Assembly (NCBI GenBank): GCA_026645815.1
Contig: JAPKMR010000007.1
Location: forward strand, 49,029 to 113,028
Direction: 5' to 3'
Length of the DNA: 64,000 bases
Source: Anaerolineae bacterium
Lineage (GTDB): Bacteria > Chloroflexota > Anaerolineae > B4-G1 > SLSP01
A model generated the notes under the pieces. The model worked only from the letters and a program-made list of their open reading frames with translations. It did no database searches and was not told the origin of the DNA. Position 1 is the stretch's first letter, and each line of letters begins with the position of its first letter. Of this stretch, positions 46,550 to 55,235 are shown piece by piece. Made by a program: the position numbers and the translations under genes.

Positions 46550-48136
46550 ATGCTGATACGCAATTCTGAGAAACTGTTTGTACCGCTATGGGTCCACATC
46601 TTGATGGCTCTGCTGGTCACAGGCTATCTTGCTATCAATGTCTTTGCTATCGGTGGTGACGCCTTTGTGATTGCATTGAATAACGTTGCTGCTAACCCAC
46701 TGGCGCTGGCGGTGGTGCTTGTGACGTTGTTATTGTGGCGGCACTTGGCGGTAGGACGTCTCAATCGCAGGCTGTGGTTTGGCCTGCTGTTGGGATGGGT
46801 TTTGTGGACGGTGGGGGAATTTTGGTGGCCCATCGCCGCTTATGCTGGTGGTGAGGTGCCCTATCCCTCCGGGGCTGATTTCTTCTGGTTGCTTGGGAGC
46901 GTTGTTATGGGGGCTGCGCTATGGCTACGGCTGCGTTCTTTGCCTGAACCATCCCGTGGAGCACGTGCGATAGGCTGGGGGGTGGCGATGGTTTTCATCA
47001 GCATAGCTGTGGTCTTTGTCTTGCTTCCTATTTTGCGCGACCCTGATCCTTCATGGCTCACCAACGCCCTGAATCTGCTCTATCCGGCTTTGGATCTCAC
47101 CCTACTCGTACTGGTATTGCAGGTCCTGCTTACGTATCGGCAGGGTGTCTACGGCGCTACCTGGACCTGGTTGGGTATTGGTTTTGCACTTCATTCCGTA
47201 TCAAACCTTGTCTTTTCTGCAGCGGATACGATGGGATTGTATTTGCCCAATCAGCGCCTCAATCTAATCAGCACGTTGGGTGTGGATGTGCCTTACACCT
47301 TGGGTTATGGCGCCTGGTTGGTTGGCTTAGGAATGTTAGCTCAATTGTTAAGCCGCCATCACGCACGCCAGAATGTACCGCTCAAACTCATTCCGGTTCC
47401 CGATACACACGTGGTAGTGTTCTGTGGATCAAATGACCGGGTGATGGGCGTGAGTCATAATTATGATCGGGTTTTTGCGCCAAAGGTGATAGGCGAACTT
47501 CCGGCAACGGCATTAGGGCTTCTGCAGGAGGACTTGGCGCCGTTGTTGCAGCGTCTCAAAACGGCGCGAGTTCAGGAGCCTCGTACTTTCACGAGCCGGT
47601 GCCAGCTGGGAACCGTGCCGATCACCGTTTCCGGCATTGTTGTGACGAGTGTGCAAGGTAAGTATCAGGGAATGACCTTACTTGCGCAGCTTGTGACTGG
47701 CGATCCGACACTGGATGGCCTACTGACCAGCGAAGAACAATCGGTGGTGCGTTCATTGCTCAAGAAAACAGGTGCGCAGGCAGAAGAGGATGCCGCAACC
47801 AAACAATTGGTTTCCGGTTTTTACATGGCGCAATTGCAGGCGCTCCGCGCTCGTGTTCTGGTTGCTGGAGGGGGGATTATGGTGGATGCTTTGCAGGCAG
47901 ATCTAAGTAGGGTGATTGCGCAGCAAGGGTTGCGGGTTGCTGTAAGTGCCGACTCGGGTTTGGATGCGGAAGCGCTTTCGCTGGAGGATGCTCGCCGTCT
48001 GTTTCCGATCTTGCTCGAAAAGGCGCGCGCCTTTGTGGCGAGTTTGAGCAGTGAAGAAGAGGTTGAAACGATCATTCGAGAAGTGCGCGCGACCTTTGAT
48101 CCCATATCTTCGCAGCAGGTTGCTCGCTTCGGTTAA
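46550..48136 (+). CDS. Multi-TM membrane protein with cytoplasmic PAS-like C-terminal region (possible sensor lacking a kinase)
   Basis: Many hydrophobic segments to about 47,370, then soluble C-terminus; no H-box/GGDEF motif seen. Confidence 0.6.
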   Translation: MLIRNSEKLFVPLWVHILMALLVTGYLAINVFAIGGDAFVIALNNVAANPLALAVVLVTLLLWRHLAVGRLNRRLWFGLLLGWVLWTVGEFWWPIAAYAGGEVPYPSGADFFWLLGSVVMGAALWLRLRSLPEPSRGARAIGWGVAMVFISIAVVFVLLPILRDPDPSWLTNALNLLYPALDLTLLVLVLQVLLTYRQGVYGATWTWLGIGFALHSVSNLVFSAADTMGLYLPNQRLNLISTLGVDVPYTLGYGAWLVGLGMLAQLLSRHHARQNVPLKLIPVPDTHVVVFCGSNDRVMGVSHNYDRVFAPKVIGELPATALGLLQEDLAPLLQRLKTARVQEPRTFTSRCQLGTVPITVSGIVVTSVQGKYQGMTLLAQLVTGDPTLDGLLTSEEQSVVRSLLKKTGAQAEEDAATKQLVSGFYMAQLQALRARVLVAGGGIMVDALQADLSRVIAQQGLRVAVSADSGLDAEALSLEDARRLFPILLEKARAFVASLSSEEEVETIIREVRATFDPISSQQVARFG

Positions 48137-48206
48137 GAATTCGGGGTGTACGACAGATTATTGGGGAAAACCAAAAGAGGTTCTGTTCCCAAGATTCCGA
48201 TAGGCA

Positions 48207-48235
48207 TTGCATTCCAGATTTTTCGATGCTATAAT
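48207..48235 (+). promoter_or_regulatory. Sigma70-like promoter upstream of the Moco leader
   Basis: TTGCAT (48207-48212)-N17-TATAAT (48230-48235). Confidence 0.6.
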
Positions 48236-48354
48236 TGTGTGTATAGCAAACTATTGGAGTTGCTATCTTAGCTTCAGATGAGGGTTATTGGTTGAGGTAA
48301 TACCAACTTATTCGCCACATGACTAGTTTGCGTGCTCCGAGTTTCATTGCCTAA

Positions 48355-48492
48355 GAACCGTTGCTGGTTGATGGTGTGAAACCGATAGGGTGTAGTGGGA
48401 AACGACTACGCCTCCCGTGTTTGGAAAGGAGCCTCGCCCGCATGCTTTGCCGAAATCCTGGCAGAATGACTGCTTGGAGTTTGGGAGAGGAT
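48355..48492 (+). ncRNA. Candidate molybdenum/tungsten cofactor (Moco RNA motif) riboswitch
   Basis: CGCCTCCCGTGTTTGGAAAGGAGCCTCGCCCGCATGCTTTGCCGAAA resembles remembered Moco RNA core blocks; precedes a Moco enzyme; boundaries approximate. Confidence 0.72.
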
Positions 48493-48495
48493 TAG

Positions 48496-48526
48496 AGCGG
48501 CGTTCCTTTCTGGAACGCCGCTTTTG
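48496..48526 (+). terminator. Intrinsic terminator downstream of riboswitch candidate
   Basis: AGCGGCGTTCC-TTTCT-GGAACGCCGCT followed by TTTTG. Confidence 0.8.
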
Positions 48527-48679
48527 TTATCGGTGTCAGAGTGCCGCAAATGGCCCTTATATCGGCGGGGCGAAGCGTTATTTGATTATCAATGGGGTGT
48601 TTGACTCCACTGCGGTGTGCAGTCGGAGAGGATTCAGTCTGGTATCTGTGACTAGCTACTATCACTTATGGAGGGCGTT

Positions 48680-51403
48680 ATGGAGAAAAAGAGACTGATT
48701 GTCAATGGCACGACCTATATGGTCATTGTTGATCCCGAAGCTTCCCTGGCGACAGTGCTGCGAGAGCAGTTGGGATTGACAGGAACCAAAATTGGTTGTG
48801 GGGTTGGGCAGTGTGGTGCCTGCTCTGTTATTCTTGATGGCAAGTTGGTCCGTTCGTGTGTCACCAAGATGAAGCGCGTGTCAGATGGCGCTGAAGTCGT
48901 GACGGTGGAGGGTGTCGGTAAGCCAGATTCTCTCCACATCATTCAGCAGGCTTTTGTGGTACACGGTGCAGCGCAATGCGGTTTCTGTACACCCGGTTTT
49001 GTGGTCTCCACCAAGGCGCTACTGGATGAGAACCCCAATCCTACCCGTGCTGAAGTTCGCGCCTGGTTCAAAAAGCACCGCAATATCTGCCGCTGTAATG
49101 GCTATAAGCCCTATGTAGATGGCGTGATGGATGCAGCTGCTGTGATGCGCGGTGAAAAATCTTTGGAGACATTGCATTTCGTGATGCCTGAGGATGGCAA
49201 GGTTTGGGGTAGCAAGTACCCGCGACCTTCAGCGGTGCCCAAAGTAACCGGCACCTGGGACTACGGCGCTGACCTGGGTCTGAAGATGCCGCCTGGCACA
49301 CTTCAACTGGCGTTAGTGCAAGCTGAGGTTTCGCACGCGAACATTCTCGGTGTTGATACTTCTGAAGCCGAAGCTATGCCCGGTGTCTACAAGGTTGTCA
49401 CTCACAAGGATGTGCAAGGCAAGAACCGCATCACAGGCTTGATCACCTTCCCCACGAACAAGGGAGACGGCTGGGACCGCCCGATTCTGTGCGATAGCAA
49501 GGTTTTCCAGTATGGTGATGCTATTGCCATCGTTTGTGCGGATACGGAAGCGCATGCACGTGAGGCGGCGAAGAAGGTCAAGGTGGACCTGGAAATACTC
49601 CCTCCGTATATGAGTGCGCCTGCTGCAATGGCGGAGGATGCGCTGGAGATTCACCCCGGCACACCCAATGTTTACTTCGAGATCCCCATCGTCAAGGGTG
49701 AGGATACCAAGCCCATCATGGATTCCGCGGCCTATGTGGTGGAAGGTAACTACTATCTGCAGCGCCAACCACACCTGACTATCGAGCCAGATGTTGGTCT
49801 GGCATACTTTGATGAGGCGGGTCGTCTCACCATTCACTCCAAGAGTATTGGCATTCACCTGCACCATGCCATGATCGCTCCCGGTCTGGGCATTGAGCCA
49901 GAGAAACTGCGTCTGGTGCAGAACAATGCGGGTGGCACGTTTGGGTACAAGTTCAGCCCGACGATGGAAGCGCTGTTGGGTGTTGCCGCGATGGCGACGG
50001 GATGCCCGGTCGTGCTCAAGTATGATTACAAGCAGCACATCACCTATACTGGGAAGCGCTCGCCATTCTTCATCAGCCTCAAATTCGCTGCTGATAAGGA
50101 TGGCAAGCTGTTGGCGATGGAGAGCGACTGGACAGTGGACCACGGTCCCTATTCTGAGTTTGGCGATCTGTTGACGTTGCGTGGCGCGCAGTATATCGGC
50201 TCGGGCTACAATATCCCCAGCATTCGTGGTTTGGGACGGACGGTGTGCACCAATCACGCCTGGGGGTCGGCTTTCCGGGCATATGGTTCGCCGCAGGCCT
50301 TCCTGGCTTCCGAGAGCTTGATGGACGAACTGGCAGAGAAGATGGGGATGGATCCGTGGGAACTGCGTTACAGGAATGTCTATCGCAAAGGCTCGACGAC
50401 GCCTACGGGGCAAGACCCGGAGGTGTACAGCCTGCCGGATTTGCTGGAGGCGATCCGCCCGCACTATGAAGCCGCCAAGAAGCGTGTAAAGGAGACCTCC
50501 ACCGCTGAAGTTAAGCGCGGTGTCGGCATCTCTATTGGCCTCTATGGTTGTGGCCTGGATGGGGTGGATAGCTCTGCGGCGACGGTGGAACTGACGCCAG
50601 AAGGTGTGACGGTCTACTCAAGCTGGGAGGATCACGGACAAGGCGCTGATATGGGCGTTCTGGGGACTGCACATGAGGGATTGCGCCCTCTGGGTATTGC
50701 ACCAGATAAGATCAAACTGGTGATGAACGATACCGCTGTTACGCCCAACAGTGGCCCTGCTGGTGGAAGTCGCTCGCAGGTGATGACCGGTAACGCGATC
50801 AAGAACGCTTGTGAGAAACTGGTCGCCGCGATGCAGAAGCCCGGCGGCGGCTTCTATACCTATAACGAGGCGGTTGCAGCCGGTTTGGCGCTCAAGTATG
50901 AGGGGCAATGGGCCGCCGCTATGAACAGCAACTGCGATCTTACAACCTCGCAGGGCAACCCCTTCGCGGTTTACATGTACGGTGCCTTTGTCGTTGAGGT
51001 AGCAGTTGAGTTGAAGACGGGCAAGACAACGGTCGAGCGGATGGTGGTCGCTGCCGATATCGGCAAGATCAACAACAAGCTGGTCGTGGACGGGCAGATC
51101 TATGGTGGCGTAGCGCAGGGTATCGGCCTGGCGCTCACTGAGGATTTTGAGGACCTGGAGAAGCACACCAGCATGGTTGCTTGCGGTATCCCCGAGGCCA
51201 CGGATATTCCCGATGACTTCGAGATCATCTATATCGAGACGCCGCGCGAGCACGGCCCGTTCGGGGCTGCTGGCGTAGGCGAGTTGCCGTTGACTTCGCC
51301 GCATGTAGCGATTGTCAATGCTATCGCTAATGCCACCGGGGTGCGCATCCATGCACTCCCCGCGCTGCCTGAGAAGGTGCTGGCCGGGTTGAATCGGGCC
51401 TAA
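48680..51403 (+). CDS. Xanthine dehydrogenase/aldehyde oxidoreductase-family Moco protein with fused N-terminal 2x[2Fe-2S] domain (Mop-like)
   Basis: CGVGQCGACSVILDGKLVRSC, AQCGFCTPGFVVS, HRNICRCNGYKPYV; Moco region GGTFGYKFSPTMEALLG, WGSAFRAYGSPQ, GPFGAAGVGELPL; RBS GGAGG before 48680. Confidence 0.93.
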   Translation: MEKKRLIVNGTTYMVIVDPEASLATVLREQLGLTGTKIGCGVGQCGACSVILDGKLVRSCVTKMKRVSDGAEVVTVEGVGKPDSLHIIQQAFVVHGAAQCGFCTPGFVVSTKALLDENPNPTRAEVRAWFKKHRNICRCNGYKPYVDGVMDAAAVMRGEKSLETLHFVMPEDGKVWGSKYPRPSAVPKVTGTWDYGADLGLKMPPGTLQLALVQAEVSHANILGVDTSEAEAMPGVYKVVTHKDVQGKNRITGLITFPTNKGDGWDRPILCDSKVFQYGDAIAIVCADTEAHAREAAKKVKVDLEILPPYMSAPAAMAEDALEIHPGTPNVYFEIPIVKGEDTKPIMDSAAYVVEGNYYLQRQPHLTIEPDVGLAYFDEAGRLTIHSKSIGIHLHHAMIAPGLGIEPEKLRLVQNNAGGTFGYKFSPTMEALLGVAAMATGCPVVLKYDYKQHITYTGKRSPFFISLKFAADKDGKLLAMESDWTVDHGPYSEFGDLLTLRGAQYIGSGYNIPSIRGLGRTVCTNHAWGSAFRAYGSPQAFLASESLMDELAEKMGMDPWELRYRNVYRKGSTTPTGQDPEVYSLPDLLEAIRPHYEAAKKRVKETSTAEVKRGVGISIGLYGCGLDGVDSSAATVELTPEGVTVYSSWEDHGQGADMGVLGTAHEGLRPLGIAPDKIKLVMNDTAVTPNSGPAGGSRSQVMTGNAIKNACEKLVAAMQKPGGGFYTYNEAVAAGLALKYEGQWAAAMNSNCDLTTSQGNPFAVYMYGAFVVEVAVELKTGKTTVERMVVAADIGKINNKLVVDGQIYGGVAQGIGLALTEDFEDLEKHTSMVACGIPEATDIPDDFEIIYIETPREHGPFGAAGVGELPLTSPHVAIVNAIANATGVRIHALPALPEKVLAGLNRA

Positions 51404-51440
51404 GCCGCACTGAGGGGCAAGGCGTTGCGAAGGTAGTATC

Positions 51441-51483
51441 AGACGTCAGGCATCGAACGTCTAGTGGGAGATGCCTGACGTCT
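51441..51483. repeat. Hairpin between Mop-like and oxidoreductase genes
   Basis: AGACGTCAGGCATC ... GATGCCTGACGTCT, perfect 14-bp stem. Confidence 0.6.
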
Positions 51484-51527
51484 CTTGCTATTTATTCTGT
51501 GTCTCTCATGGTGTTGTGTGAGGTGCG

Positions 51528-53837
51528 ATGGATCAGAAGGAACTGCGCGAGCTGGAATCTCAATGTATTCAGGAACACGCGCCGCCCTGTACAGCGGCGT
51601 GCCCATTGCACGTAGATGTGCGTGGCGTTTTAGCCGCTTTGGCTAATGAAGATTTCGATGCGGCATTGCAGTCACTGGTCAAGCGGCTTCCCTTTCCCGG
51701 AATCATCGGTCGCGTCTGCGAGCAGCCCTGTCGTAGCGTTTGCAACCGCAAGGATGTGGGGGAGGCGCTAGAAATTGCAGCACTAGAGCGCGCCTGTGCC
51801 ACTTTTGGGACGCTTTCGGGTTCTGCCCGGCGCATTCCACCGCGTGGGAAGCGTGTGGCGGTGATTGGGGGTGGCTTGAGTGGCGTCATGACGGCATTAT
51901 TGCTAACACGGAAGGCGCACAGTGTGACGCTCTTCGAGGCCACAGAGCGCCTGGGTGGCGCCCTGTGGCTCACGCCGGAGGATTTGTTGCCGCGCGAGGT
52001 GCTGGTAGCGGAGTTGGAATTGGCCGTGCGCGATGTGGATCTGCGAATGCAGCATCCGGTGGCAGTTCCTGACCTGGAATCCTTGCGCGCGGAGTATGAC
52101 GCAATCTATCTGGGGGTGGGGAGCTCTGCGACGGGCGATTTTGGTGCTTTGCTGGCGGAGGTAGATTCTTTAACTCTGGCAACGCCGAGAATGGGGATTT
52201 TTGCCGGCGGGCGTGCAACTTCGGAAACGCCCGGTTTCATTGACTCGCTCAGCAGCGGGCATCGCGCGGCGATCTCCATTGACCGCTATCTTCAGAAGGC
52301 TTCACTCACAGCCTCGCGCGATAACGAAGGATCGTATACGACCCGGCTATTCACCAATCTGGAGGGAGTGGCACCAACGCCCGCAGTAATTCCTGCTACA
52401 CCAGTCTTGGGCTATACCCGCGCCGAAGCTGTGGCGGAGGCTCGGCGTTGTATTCAGTGCGAGTGCATGGAATGTGTCAAGGTCTGCGCTTATCTCCAGC
52501 ACTTTGGCAGTTATCCCAAACAGTACTTGCGCCAGATTTACAACAACCTGTCCATCGTGATGGGTGAGAGACATTTCAATATCCTGATCAACTCGTGCAG
52601 CTTATGTGGACTGTGCGGCGAGGTGTGCCCTGAGGGGTTGAACATGGCGCCGGTGTGCCGTGACGCCCGGCAGTTGATGGTAACGCAGAAACGGATGCCG
52701 CCCTCGGCGCATGACTTTGCCCTGCGTGATATGGCTTTTAGCAACAGCTCGACGGCGGCGCTGGCACGCTGCGCTCCGGGGACTGAACGCTGTGATTACA
52801 TTTTCTTCCCAGGCTGTCAATTGGATGCTTCAGCGCCAGAGCACGTGATGCAGGTGTATGATTATCTGCACAAGACTTTGCCCAATGTGGGGCTTCTGCT
52901 GCGGTGTTGCGGCGCACCCGCTGATTGGGCCGGGCGCCGTGATCTCTTCGAGGAGACCGTTGCGGCTTTCCGCGCAGATTATGCGGCGCTGGGCGGTGGG
53001 ACGGTTATTCTGGCGTGCTCTACCTGCTACCAGATGTTCAAAACGCATCTGCCGGATGTGCCGGTGGTTTCGTTGTGGGAGATTTTCGACACCTATGGTT
53101 TGCCAGAACATGTGCCTTTGATTCAACCGCCGGCATTGGCAATCCACGATCCTTGTACTACACGTTACGAAAGTGGTGTGCAGGACAGTGCCCGGAACGT
53201 ACTGTCCACTTTGGGTTGTGAGATTGAAGAGTTGCCATTGAACCGTGAGCACACGGAGTGCTGTAGTTATGGTGGCTTGATGTGGTTGGCAAATCGCTCA
53301 CTGGCGGAGACCGTGGTGCAGCGCCGTATCGCTGAGCACCCGGCGGATTATGTGACCTATTGCGCCATGTGTCGTGATTTCTTTGCGGATCAAGGGAAAC
53401 CTACATTGCACGTGCTGGATGTGCTTTTTGAGCGCGATTTGCCGGCGCGGGCGATGCGCCCGGGTCCACGTTTCTCGCAACGCCATGATAATCGGGCGTG
53501 GTTGAAACGCACTTTGTTAGCTGATGTCTGGGAGGAGACGATGGGCGAAGTCCAAGCTGCGACCGTTCCCTTGCACTTCGCGGAGGCTGTTGCCGAGCGA
53601 ATTGATCGAAGATTGATCCTTGAGGAGGATATTCGCGAGGTCATTGGCTATGTGGAACGCACCGGGAATTGCTTCCGCCACCCCAGTACCGGACACTTTT
53701 TGGCTTACTACAAACCTGCCAATGTGACCTATTGGGTAGAATACAGCCCCGCTGAGGATGGCTACACCATCTACAACGCTTACAGTCACCGGATGGAGAT
53801 TGTCATGCAGCCGAAAGCACAGGAGGCTCAAGAATGA
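51528..53837 (+). CDS. FAD/NAD(P) oxidoreductase with dicluster-binding and CCG (HdrB/GlpC-like) domains (DVU_1558-like)
   Basis: CIQEHAPPCTAACPLHVDVRG, RVAVIGGGLSGVMTALLL, CSLCGLCGEVCPEGLNM, FPGCQLDAS, RCCGAPADWAG, CSTCYQMF, ECCSYGGL. Confidence 0.88.
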   Translation: MDQKELRELESQCIQEHAPPCTAACPLHVDVRGVLAALANEDFDAALQSLVKRLPFPGIIGRVCEQPCRSVCNRKDVGEALEIAALERACATFGTLSGSARRIPPRGKRVAVIGGGLSGVMTALLLTRKAHSVTLFEATERLGGALWLTPEDLLPREVLVAELELAVRDVDLRMQHPVAVPDLESLRAEYDAIYLGVGSSATGDFGALLAEVDSLTLATPRMGIFAGGRATSETPGFIDSLSSGHRAAISIDRYLQKASLTASRDNEGSYTTRLFTNLEGVAPTPAVIPATPVLGYTRAEAVAEARRCIQCECMECVKVCAYLQHFGSYPKQYLRQIYNNLSIVMGERHFNILINSCSLCGLCGEVCPEGLNMAPVCRDARQLMVTQKRMPPSAHDFALRDMAFSNSSTAALARCAPGTERCDYIFFPGCQLDASAPEHVMQVYDYLHKTLPNVGLLLRCCGAPADWAGRRDLFEETVAAFRADYAALGGGTVILACSTCYQMFKTHLPDVPVVSLWEIFDTYGLPEHVPLIQPPALAIHDPCTTRYESGVQDSARNVLSTLGCEIEELPLNREHTECCSYGGLMWLANRSLAETVVQRRIAEHPADYVTYCAMCRDFFADQGKPTLHVLDVLFERDLPARAMRPGPRFSQRHDNRAWLKRTLLADVWEETMGEVQAATVPLHFAEAVAERIDRRLILEEDIREVIGYVERTGNCFRHPSTGHFLAYYKPANVTYWVEYSPAEDGYTIYNAYSHRMEIVMQPKAQEAQE

Positions 53838-54043
53838 GTATGCCTTCTCCAACCACAGAGGTCCCCTGGATTTGTAGCCGCTGTGGCGCACCACTGACTT
53901 TGGGTAAGATTGAGATTGCTTATCTGGGTAGCGCCTTCCCGGTGGAACTCTGGCATTGTGCGCATTGTGGTTTGGTCCTAATTCCCGAGGAATTGGCGCT
54001 CGGTCGCATGGTAGAAGTCGAGAAGATGTTGGAGGATAAGTAG
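53834..54043 (+). CDS. Small zinc-ribbon redox protein (DVU_1557-like)
   Basis: WICSRCGAPLTLGKIEIAYLGSAFPVELWHCAHCGLVLIPEELALGRMVEVEKMLEDK; ATGA overlap. Confidence 0.82.
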   Translation: MSMPSPTTEVPWICSRCGAPLTLGKIEIAYLGSAFPVELWHCAHCGLVLIPEELALGRMVEVEKMLEDK

Positions 54044-54047
54044 CCAG

Positions 54048-54758
54048 GTGGGTGATAGTGTAAGCTGTGTTTATGAGCAGCGCGCTATCCGCCAGGTGGC
54101 GGGCGACGTTATTCGCCCTGGTGGATTGGCGCTTACGCGCCACGCGCTATCCCTGGCAGCGCTTCAGGAGGGGGCGCCGCTGCTCGATGTGGGATGCGGC
54201 GTGGGGTCCACGGTGGCGCTCTGCCGTGAGGAATTTGCACTGCGGGCGGTGGGGCTAGACCTTTCTACGGTTTTACTTTGTGAAGGGCACACTCACGTCC
54301 CGGCGCGTCCTTTGTTACAGGCGATGGCTCAGCAACTGCCATTTGCCTCGGGGACCTTTGCTGCGGTAATGGCGGAGTGCAGCCTTTCCCTTATGCCGGA
54401 TTGGAGCGCAATGCTGGGGGAGCTGCGACGGGTGTTGCGACCGGGAGGATTAGCTATCATCAGTGATATCTATGTTGCCGCCGGCGTTGCTGCGCCGCCA
54501 CCTGAATCTACTTTGCGGTGTTGTTTGAACGGCGCGCGCTCTAGAGATGAGATCGAGGGGTTGCTCGCGGCACAGGGGTTAGCGCTGCTATTCTGGGAGG
54601 ATCATACACCAGCGTTGAGGCAGTTTGCGGCTCGACTAGTTTGGCAGCATGGCTCACTACAGTCGTTCTGGGCCTGCGCCGGGGCGAAAGAAGGCGATAT
54701 CGCCGCGTTCCCTGCAAAGCCTGGCTATTTCTTGCTTGTGGCGCGTCATGCTGGATAA
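54048..54758 (+). CDS. Class I SAM-dependent methyltransferase (DVU_1556-like)
   Basis: YEQRAIRQVAGDVIRPGGLALTRHALSLAALQEGAPLLDVGCGVGSTVALC...LRPGGLAIISDIYV. Confidence 0.87.
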   Translation: MGDSVSCVYEQRAIRQVAGDVIRPGGLALTRHALSLAALQEGAPLLDVGCGVGSTVALCREEFALRAVGLDLSTVLLCEGHTHVPARPLLQAMAQQLPFASGTFAAVMAECSLSLMPDWSAMLGELRRVLRPGGLAIISDIYVAAGVAAPPPESTLRCCLNGARSRDEIEGLLAAQGLALLFWEDHTPALRQFAARLVWQHGSLQSFWACAGAKEGDIAAFPAKPGYFLLVARHAG

Positions 54759-54785
54759 TCTATACATCGCGAGTGCAGAACAGGA

Positions 54786-55235
54786 GTGATGATGATGGAT
54801 GATTTGATGCTGCAAATGGCCCGATACAAGCAGCAGGGTTTCTATTGCAGCCAAATTCTAGTGCTTTTTGGATTGGAGAACCTGGGTAGGGAGAATCCTG
54901 ATTTGGTGCGCACGATGCACGGATTGGCAAGGGGGCTGGGCTCGGGCGAAGTCTGTGGCGCGTTGACAGGCGGGGTAGCACTGTTGAGTCTCTATGCCGG
55001 GTGTGGCGAATCTGGTGCTCAGGAGGACCCGCGCCTGGGCGTGATGTTGCAGGATTTTGTTGCGTGGTTCAAAGAGACTTATGGCGTGCCCTTTGGCGGT
55101 ATTCGTTGCGCTGAAATCCTGGGCGATGACCCACGGAACCAGAATCGCTGTGGGCAGATGGTGCTGGGCGTCTACGAAAAAGTGACAGCTTTGCTCATCG
55201 AAAACGGTTTCGACCTCTACGGATTGGAAGAATGA
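54786..55235 (+). CDS. C_GCAxxG_C_C family redox protein (DVU_1555-like)
   Basis: GFYCSQILVLFGLENLG...GSGEVCGALTGGVALLSLYAG...RCAEILGDD...CGQMVLGVYEKV. Confidence 0.85.
   Translation: MMMMDDLMLQMARYKQQGFYCSQILVLFGLENLGRENPDLVRTMHGLARGLGSGEVCGALTGGVALLSLYAGCGESGAQEDPRLGVMLQDFVAWFKETYGVPFGGIRCAEILGDDPRNQNRCGQMVLGVYEKVTALLIENGFDLYGLEE

Noticed and set aside
49313-50464. 383-aa minus-strand ORF
   Set aside because: Antisense to the well-supported Moco enzyme; no motifs.
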